16,093 nt of DNA, taken from contig JBGPHT010000176.1 in the NCBI GenBank assembly GCA_041484525.1, forward strand, positions 1 to 16,093, written 5' to 3'. Source of the DNA: JBGPHT01 sp041484525. Lineage in GTDB: Bacteria > Acidobacteriota > Terriglobia > Bryobacterales > Bryobacteraceae. Below, piece after piece: positions 1-4,033 of this stretch. Position 1 is the first letter of the stretch, and every line of letters begins with the position of its first letter. A model generated the notes under the pieces. That model saw only the letters and a program-made list of their open reading frames with translations, was not told where the DNA came from and searched no databases. The translations under genes were made by a program, and so were the position numbers.

Positions 1-45
1 CGATCTGAACTTGCGCACCTTCTTGCCAGGTTTCCAAACGTTCAC
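1..45 (-). CDS. Possible 5' end of a hypothetical gene running off the left edge
   Basis: A GTG at 45-43 overlaps the TGA stop (44-42) of the upstream minus-strand frame in a GTGA arrangement, and the frame stays open for 15 codons to the window edge, starting VNVWKPGKKVRKFRS if the GTG is read as Val. The basic peptide has no recognisable family and is too short to identify. The only support is the tight stop/start overlap typical of co-translated genes, so the call is tentative. Confidence 0.25.
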   Translation of the reverse strand, partial: MNVWKPGKKVRKFRS

Positions 46-419
46 TCGGCGCGAAATGAGTTGCGCTGCGTCGTGCTCAACTCTTCCACTTCGTTGAAGA
101 GTGCTTGGCGTTGCTCCCTCAGGTCGGCGAGCTCCTGAATATCGCCGGAGGGGTCGGCGCGGGTTTCGAGGTCGTGGATGCGATTTCTCGCCCACGGTGG
201 AAGGTGGTTGATCTTCTCCACAAGAAGGGCTCGTGCCATGGGAAAGGTCCCATCGCCAAATCGTACCGCGTGGCGAATGTGCGCACGAGCCAAGTCATGA
301 AGACGATGAGGAGGGCAAGCCGGGGAACCGCCGTGAAACGCATGTTGAATCGCGAGGATCTGAACAGCTACAAAATCGACTACAGGCGAATTAGCTGGAG
401 CTAAGCAAACTACTTCCAA
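42..419 (-). CDS. Hypothetical protein, probably 5'-truncated
   Basis: The frame is open on the minus strand and ends with TGA at 44-42. The C-terminal two thirds look like real protein: amphipathic, charged stretches around ALLVEKINHLPPWARNRIHD and DIQELADLREQRQALFNEVE suggest a helical or coiled-coil tail. I do not recognise the family. There is no ATG in the first half. The coordinates use a TTG at 419 as the furthest plausible start outside the tRNA fragment, and the frame itself continues through that tRNA-Pro remnant (434-482), which is not protein-coding. An internal ATG (at MARALLVEK) would give a much shorter protein. The missing start next to a truncated tRNA suggests the original N-terminus was lost by rearrangement. 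A GTG overlapping its stop hints that another gene follows to the left. Confidence 0.45.
   Translation of the reverse strand: MEVVCLAPANSPVVDFVAVQILAIQHAFHGGSPACPPHRLHDLARAHIRHAVRFGDGTFPMARALLVEKINHLPPWARNRIHDLETRADPSGDIQELADLREQRQALFNEVEELSTTQRNSFRAE
341..384. repeat. Degenerate 44-bp direct repeat, copy A
   Basis: Aligned without gaps, this segment matches 566-609 at 31 of 44 positions by my hand count. The identical core CAGCTACAAAATC is at 365-377. Read on the minus strand, both copies give similar peptides in the same relative frame (VVDFVAVQ here, VDDFVAAQ in copy B), so they may be diverged pieces of one gene. The tRNA-Pro fragment lies between the copies. Confidence 0.55.
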
Positions 420-522
420 GTAATTGAAAGTACTGGTCGGGGCGGCCAGATTCGAACTGGCGACCCCCTGCGCCCAAGGCAGCTGTCGGCACAACTTGAA
501 GATGCCTTATTTTCAATTGCTT
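418..522. repeat. Inverted repeat bracketing the tRNA-Pro fragment
   Basis: AAGTAATTGAAA at 418-429 is the reverse complement of TTTCAATTGCTT at 511-522 except for one base (11 of 12). The arms sit 4 and 28 bases outside the truncated tRNA. They are AT-rich in a GC-rich chromosome, which increases the chance of a coincidental match. Arm-type or core-type recombinase sites are one possible reading, but nothing in the window proves it. Confidence 0.35.
434..482 (-). pseudogene. tRNA-Pro(TGG) gene fragment: 3' half with encoded CCA
   Basis: Read on the minus strand, the segment contains both 4-bp arms of the inner anticodon stem (CTGC/GCAG), the seven-base loop CTTGGGC with anticodon TGG (plus-strand bases 474-476), a variable region, a perfect 5-bp T stem (GCCAG/CTGGC) around TTCGAAT, the 3' acceptor strand CGCCCCG, discriminator A and an encoded CCA. 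The 5' acceptor strand and the D arm are absent: the sequence upstream (483 onward) has no CGGGGCG and no D-loop consensus. The gene therefore cannot make a normal tRNA. A 3' tRNA half with an intact T arm and CCA is the classic shape of an attachment site left at the far end of an element integrated in a tRNA gene. In that reading the element would lie on the 5' side of the fragment, to the right of 482, and chromosomal sequence to the left. Confidence 0.85.
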
Positions 523-565
523 AAGCTTCAATGAGATGGCGTCGGCCTATTGAAACTTGTTGAGC

Positions 566-609
566 CCTGTTGAGCTTGGACGCGTTGAGCAGCTACAAAA
601 TCATCTACA
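566..609. repeat. Degenerate 44-bp direct repeat, copy B
   Basis: Partner of the copy at 341-384, offset by exactly 225 bases, with the identical core CAGCTACAAAATC at 590-602. Substitutions without any indel suggest an old duplication rather than a recent insertion target duplication. Confidence 0.55.
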
Positions 610-614
610 CTTCT

Positions 615-630
615 TCCTAAACCTTTAGGA
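615..630. repeat. Perfect 7-bp-arm palindrome
   Basis: TCCTAAA (615-621), CC spacer, TTTAGGA (624-630). It stands just 3' of repeat copy B and is not followed by a T-run, so it does not look like an intrinsic terminator. A protein-binding site is possible, but no flanking gene start depends on it. Confidence 0.35.
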
Positions 631-931
631 CATGACCTCGAGTTTTTCTTCAGAATCGCGGCTCCGATCCGAACGCTGGCGCCGCGATTCGTCTGGTCCG
701 GCGAGTAGCCGGGACTCGACACCCATCCCAACCAAGCTCTTTTCCGAGTCGGGCCGTCAGCCGACCGAAGCCGCACTAGTCAAATTTCCCCCCAACCGGA
801 CTTCTGGTGCGCATGAATCCACATCCACGATTCGGGAGTTTCCGGCAACTTGCCCCTCCGCGGAATCGGCGGAGCCTAGCCGACTTGCGGGGACTAATCC
901 GAGTCGAGCTGAACTCATGCCGGCAAGCGTT

Positions 932-1240
932 CTACGTTGCCAATTTCTCCTCGATATCGGCCCGCAAGAAGACACACGTGTTCAGGATGTCAAGAAAGTG
1001 CTTTATTGATAATTCCACGGGCTGGCCAAGCGCGAATTCGATTTCGAAGTCTTCGGCCCCCATCATCAATGCCGCGTTTTCTGGGCCGGGCGTTCCGATT
1101 TGCGCCGGTGTCTCCTCATCGCCTCGTTTGAAAAACAACTTTACCCTTCGCCCTAGAATTATCATTTTGTCCTTCTGCGGGTTGTTGCAGAAGCGCTTAA
1201 CAACAATGCCGCCCGAATGCTCCAAAACAATTTCGTGCAT
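932..1240 (-). CDS. Hypothetical protein, 102 aa
   Basis: The minus-strand frame runs from ATG at 1240 to a stop at 932. The product starts MHEIVLEHSGGIVVKRF and has alternating hydrophobic and charged residues typical of a folded soluble protein. It has no signal peptide, no membrane segment, and no motif I recognise. No Shine-Dalgarno sequence precedes the ATG. The gene stands alone in the decayed left region, divergent from the higA remnant, with a short palindrome in the 97 bases between them. It could be cargo of a former mobile element. The opposite-strand frame covering the same bases is low-complexity and was not preferred. Confidence 0.5.
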   Translation of the reverse strand: MHEIVLEHSGGIVVKRFCNNPQKDKMIILGRRVKLFFKRGDEETPAQIGTPGPENAALMMGAEDFEIEFALGQPVELSIKHFLDILNTCVFLRADIEEKLAT

Positions 1241-1275
1241 TGTTGAACGTCGCGATTTTGTCTTGGAGTATGAGC

Positions 1276-1286
1276 TGTTCAGAACA
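1276..1286. promoter_or_regulatory. Candidate operator TGTTCAGAACA plus a half-site
   Basis: TGTTC-A-GAACA is a perfect 5-1-5 palindrome at 1276-1286. A second TGTTC half-site follows at 1292-1296, giving a CTGTTCA direct repeat. It lies between the divergent 102-aa gene and the HigA remnant, where a toxin-antitoxin operon would carry its autoregulatory operator. Function is inferred from position and symmetry only. Confidence 0.3.
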
Positions 1287-1337
1287 CAGACTGTTCACTC
1301 TGTCGATAAGATTGGGGTAAGAAAGAGAACGCAGACT

Positions 1338-1544
1338 ATGACTGAGTGCTCTTTCACGCGCATCGATATCTACGGTCGAACCGGCTCGATCACTGGAGAA
1401 ACCGCTTTGCGCCTGGCCCGCTACTTCGGCACGACGCCGCAATACTGGATCGACCTGGAAGCCCGATATGACCTCGACACGGCGCGAGACGAGTGGGAAG
1501 TCAAGGTAAAATCCGAAGTACGCCCCAGATCCGAGGCCGCATGA
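1338..1544 (+). pseudogene. HigA/VapI-type antitoxin, C-terminal remnant
   Basis: The segment encoding ITGETALRLARYFGTTPQYW and the following residues through DLEARYDLDTARDE matches the second half of the HTH domain and the C-terminal tail of HigA-family addiction antitoxins. In full-length members (about 95-105 aa) this part is preceded by a PGEIL... segment and the first HTH helices. Here only nine unrelated residues precede the homologous part (MTECSFTRI), and no HTH N-terminus is present in any nearby frame, so the gene is 5'-truncated. The DIYGRTGSIT stretch also looks one residue short compared with the usual RINDI... form. No HigB-like toxin is present in the window. The 68-aa frame is intact and could in principle be expressed, but DNA binding is unlikely because half of the HTH is missing. 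Confidence 0.7.
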
Positions 1545-1624
1545 AGACCGCGCCCGCTTACTCTGCTCCATGATGAACCCCAGCGGCGTGGTGGCGGCGC
1601 GGAAACTCTGCTACTTTTTAGTCC

Positions 1625-2017
1625 ATGAAACCACGGGCAGCGGGCGCGGCGAAGACTTCCGCGGAAGACCCGCGGCTTGTCCGGCTCACGAAGATTTGTC
1701 TCGCGTTGCCCGAAGCCGCGCGGGAGTGCCACGGGGACCATGCAGCCTTCCTGGTCCGGAAGAAGAACTTCGCCTACTACCTTCACGACCATCACGGCGA
1801 CGGCATCGTGGCCGTTACGGCCAAGGTATTGCCCGGCGACAACCAGGCGCTGGCGGCTGCCAACCCTGCCCGCTTCTACCTGCCCGCGTACATTGCGTCC
1901 AAGGGCTGGGTGGCACTGCGCCTGGATCGCGGAAAGGTCGATTGGGAAGAAGTGGCCGAACTGGTGGGCGGCAGCTATCGGCTGATCGCACCCAAGCGGC
2001 TGGCCGCACTCGTCTGA
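1625..2017 (+). CDS. MmcQ/YjbR family protein
   Basis: The 130-aa product matches the MmcQ/YjbR fold (PF04237): an N-terminal helix with the ICLALPEA-like segment (about residues 23-32), a central FLVRKKNFAYYL strand pair, and the C-terminal FYLPAYIASKGWVALRL then VDWEEVAELVGGSYRLIAPKRL segments characteristic of the family. These are small cytoplasmic proteins with a CyaY-like/double-wing DNA-binding-like fold. Their biochemical role is mostly unknown. The N-terminal 15 residues are basic and Ala-rich and may be an extension. The ATG at 1625 has no clear Shine-Dalgarno, and an AT-rich TACTTTTTAG lies just upstream, so a leaderless or near-leaderless transcript is possible. The gene converges on the phosphotransferase gene with only three bases between the stop codons. 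Confidence 0.85.
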   Translation: MKPRAAGAAKTSAEDPRLVRLTKICLALPEAARECHGDHAAFLVRKKNFAYYLHDHHGDGIVAVTAKVLPGDNQALAAANPARFYLPAYIASKGWVALRLDRGKVDWEEVAELVGGSYRLIAPKRLAALV

Positions 2018-2020
2018 ATT

Positions 2021-3025
2021 TCACGCCCGGTCGCGATCCTCGACGGTTGCGCGGACGAGGTCGACCAGTTCTGCTGCCACTGTATCCGGAAGCTGGTCGT
2101 GCGTCAGGCTCTCGCAAAGGGCAGTGAGATCGAGAGCTCGCGCGAGTTGCCGCCAGTCCTGCGGCAACGTGCCTCCAGCATGTAAATAGCCGGCGGAGAA
2201 ATGCGGTTCGGCCAGAGGGTGCGAGGCGCGCTCGTAGCGTAGAAAGTTGCCCAGGTCGTTCAAGGGAGATCCGGAAACGGCGAACTCCCAGTCGAGGACC
2301 GCGGCCACGCGCCACCGCCCGGAGATGCATCGCACCAGCAGATTGCGACGATTGAAGTCGCCGTGGACCAGGTGCGCTTCGTGGTCGAGAATGCCGAGCT
2401 CGGGCGCACGAGACCACATCCAAGCGTGGGTGCGATCGCGCAATTCCGCGGGCACGCGCCATTCGAGGTTGGGCGACGCGAGGCAGAGATCGACAAAGCG
2501 CGGCGCGGCGTTATTGCCTTCGATCAGTGGCGCGGTGACGGCTGGTCCCGGACCCAGCCAGCCGGGCTTCGGGAAGGTGACGCGGCCAATCGCCGCCAGC
2601 GTCTCTCCGGCGGAGTATGCCGCCTGCGCGGCCGCGTCCATGTCGCCGCTGCGTTTCAGATCGCGGAAGCTGATGCCTTCGACGAAGCGCATCAGGACAA
2701 ACGGCGGCAGATCATCCAGGCCGCCGGGCTCCGCCCGAATCACCTCCGGCACAGGAACCGAGCCGCCGGCAAGGCGAAGCAGATCGACCTCCTTCCGGCA
2801 TAGCGAGGGATCGTGTTCGTAGATGCGGAGGACGACCGGCTCGGCTGTCGAGTCGAGCTGGAGCTTGAAATTCGCATTCCGCAGACCGTCAGTGAGGGGC
2901 TGGATTTCGATTACGCGGCAGCCGGGAAATGCGATGTGAACCATCCGTTCGATGACTGGCGCGGACAAGGCGCGGTGCGGATCCAACCGAATCCAGCGGG
3001 CTTCATGGGGAACGCCGGGGGGCAT
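2021..3025 (-). CDS. APH-fold phosphotransferase (aminoglycoside phosphotransferase/choline kinase-like)
   Basis: The 334-aa product has the kinase core of the phosphotransferase enzyme family (PF01636). Visible features are the nucleotide-loop segment GLRNANFKLQL (residues 47-57), the VVLRIY strand with R67 where classical members have the ATP-binding Lys, the Brenner catalytic loop HGDFNRRN (221-228, catalytic D223 and N228), and the metal-binding VLDWE segment (D245). Substrate cannot be read from sequence. Relatives phosphorylate small alcohols, sugars or antibiotics in the cytoplasm, and a resistance role should not be assumed. The ATG at 3025 has no strong ribosome site. The gene lies 43 bases downstream of the secreted RcnB-like gene on the same strand and may be co-transcribed, though the functions give no obvious link. 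Confidence 0.85.
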   Translation of the reverse strand: MPPGVPHEARWIRLDPHRALSAPVIERMVHIAFPGCRVIEIQPLTDGLRNANFKLQLDSTAEPVVLRIYEHDPSLCRKEVDLLRLAGGSVPVPEVIRAEPGGLDDLPPFVLMRFVEGISFRDLKRSGDMDAAAQAAYSAGETLAAIGRVTFPKPGWLGPGPAVTAPLIEGNNAAPRFVDLCLASPNLEWRVPAELRDRTHAWMWSRAPELGILDHEAHLVHGDFNRRNLLVRCISGRWRVAAVLDWEFAVSGSPLNDLGNFLRYERASHPLAEPHFSAGYLHAGGTLPQDWRQLARALDLTALCESLTHDQLPDTVAAELVDLVRATVEDRDRA

Positions 3026-3068
3026 ACCGTCGGGAGCGCGCCGTCACCTCACCCAATGATGGCACGTC

Positions 3069-3491
3069 CTACCGCGACCCGAACGCTGCCACGACGTCGA
3101 TCACGATTCCGGTGCGCGGCGCGTAGATCACAACCGAACCGTCAATGAATCCGCGCCGGTACTCGGCGGGCACGGGAACCAGTTGCCGCTCCACCACCAC
3201 CGGCAGCGGCTGAATCCTGCGTTCCCATCCCGGCGGCAGGTGTCCCGAACGCTTGTACTTCTTCTGCAGCCCAGGCGGCAAATCATGCGGCCGCGAGGCA
3301 TAATACTGGCCGATCAGCCGGACATCGTGGGGCTCGAAATAGCAGTTCGCGGCGTGATGATCGCGATCGCGGTCATCGTCATCATGGTCCCAGTGTTTCT
3401 TGAAGTGATCGTCGTTTTCGTGCCAGTGTTTGGCGAAAACCGGCCCGCTCCCGAGCATTGCAGTGAGGATCACGTAGATTAGTGGCTTCAT
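3069..3491 (-). CDS. Secreted His/Asp-rich RcnB-like protein
   Basis: The 140-aa product begins with a Sec signal peptide (MKPLIYVILTAMLGSGPVFA, likely cut after A20). A metal-binding-looking stretch rich in His, Asp and Trp follows (residues 21-45, KHWHENDDHFKKHWDHDDDD). The centre has two LPPG motifs (DLPPGLQKKYKR and HLPPGWERRI) common to RcnB-like periplasmic proteins. The C-terminal end (GFIDGSVVIYAPRTGIVIDV) is a typical two-strand tail of that group. The start at 3491 was chosen over an in-frame ATG 14 codons upstream because GGAGG (plus-strand 3497-3501) sits five bases before it and the signal peptide begins exactly there. A role in metal handling in the periplasm is inferred from composition and family resemblance. 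Confidence 0.75.
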   Translation of the reverse strand: MKPLIYVILTAMLGSGPVFAKHWHENDDHFKKHWDHDDDDRDRDHHAANCYFEPHDVRLIGQYYASRPHDLPPGLQKKYKRSGHLPPGWERRIQPLPVVVERQLVPVPAEYRRGFIDGSVVIYAPRTGIVIDVVAAFGSR

Positions 3492-3514
3492 CCTGGCCTC
3501 CGGCCGCGAGTGTA

Positions 3515-3544
3515 ATAGCAAACCGATTGCCAAAGTGTATCCAA
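3515..3544 (-). promoter_or_regulatory. Candidate sigma-70-type promoter of the RcnB-like gene
   Basis: On the minus strand TTGGAT (3544-3539) and TGCTAT (3520-3515) are separated by 18 bases, about 25 bases upstream of the start codon. The match to TTGACA/TATAAT is partial, so this is a suggestion only. Confidence 0.3.
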
Positions 3545-3590
3545 CGTTACCAATGGCTTTTAGGTCTCTCAGGTCGCGTGAGACGAGTGC

Positions 3591-3607
3591 TTCTTACCGT
3601 GTAAGAA
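3591..3607. promoter_or_regulatory. Palindrome TTCTTAC-CGT-GTAAGAA
   Basis: The 7-bp arms are perfect around a 3-base spacer, and a further CTTAC half-site follows at 3611-3615. The element lies between the divergent RcnB-like gene and padR and has no following T-run, so an operator is more likely than a terminator. Whether it serves padR, the RcnB-like gene or both is unknown. Confidence 0.45.
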
Positions 3608-3623
3608 CCCCTTACTAGCGATG

Positions 3624-3686
3624 GATACTATCGCACTGCTAACAACCCGGCTTGACGTCCGTCCCATCGATAGTCGATACTATCGA
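3624..3686. promoter_or_regulatory. Candidate PadR operator: ACTATCGA palindrome with an upstream repeat
   Basis: TCGATAGT (3667-3674) and ACTATCGA (3679-3686) are perfect inverted arms around CGAT. The word GATACTATCG occurs twice, at 3624-3633 and 3676-3685, 52 bases apart. The palindrome ends 13 bases before the padR start codon. PadR regulators usually autorepress through such dyads. Identity as the PadR site is inferred from position and symmetry. Confidence 0.6.
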
Positions 3687-3699
3687 CAAACGAGGGAAG

Positions 3700-4032
3700 A
3701 TGTCGAAAACACCCGAGGCCGACTTCCTGCCGGGCACGCTCGAGATGCTCATTCTGAAAACGCTCAGCCGCGGTCCCAACCACGGATGGGGAATCGCGCA
3801 GCACATCCAGCAGGTATCGGAAGACGCGCTCAAGATCGGCGAAGGGTCGCTCTATCCGGCGCTGCAGCGCCTGCTATTGCACGAATTCGCGGAAGCGGAG
3901 TGGGGGACGACCGAGAACAACCGGCGGGCGCGTTATTACCGGATCACGCCGGCGGGAAAGAAAAAGCTGGCGGAGGAAAAGCGCAGCTTCGAATTCCTGC
4001 TGGCCGGCATCGCGCGCGTGATGGAGGGCTAG
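3700..4032 (+). CDS. PadR family transcriptional regulator, acidobacterial permease-linked type
   Basis: The 110-aa product is a PadR winged-helix regulator. LPGTLEMLILKTLSRGPNHG (residues 10-29) is the first-helix signature, followed by the recognition helix around GEGSLYPALQRLL, and the wing ends with RRARYYRITPAGKKKL. It is short, with only one C-terminal helix for dimerisation, as in the acidobacterial group TIGR03433 that accompanies ADOP permeases. ATG at 3700 is preferred to the in-frame ATG at 3652, because GAGGGAAG lies just before it and the 3652 start would place the operator palindrome inside the coding region. The stop is one base before the permease ATG, and the permease ribosome site (GGAGGG) sits within the padR 3' end, so the two are translationally coupled. 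It most likely represses its own operon. Confidence 0.92.
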   Translation: MSKTPEADFLPGTLEMLILKTLSRGPNHGWGIAQHIQQVSEDALKIGEGSLYPALQRLLLHEFAEAEWGTTENNRRARYYRITPAGKKKLAEEKRSFEFLLAGIARVMEG

Positions 4033-4033
4033 G

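Larger units (their letters stand above)
483..931. other. Gene-poor stretch
   Basis: No convincing gene is visible. Open frames on both strands are Ser/Pro/Arg-rich and show no family resemblance. The stretch holds copy B of the 44-bp repeat, three TTGAGC words within about 30 bases (559-589), and a palindrome at 615-630. A minus-strand frame reading CPKGLGRSVDDFVAAQ resembles, over eight residues, the start region of the hypothetical gene at 42-419, so part of this stretch may be decayed coding DNA. Confidence 0.5.

Noticed and set aside
632..1009. Plus-strand 125-codon frame in the gene-poor stretch
   Set aside because: Ser/Arg/Pro-rich and without a ribosome site. It overlaps the better 102-aa minus-strand frame and shows no family features.
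807..1337. Upstream extension of the HigA-remnant frame to give 245 aa
   Set aside because: The extension resembles no antitoxin or other protein and is mostly antisense to the 102-aa gene. Only the final ~60 codons match HigA.
1421..1795. Minus-strand 124-codon frame across the HigA remnant and MmcQ-like gene start
   Set aside because: Arg/Ser-rich antisense reading. Both plus-strand features match known families.
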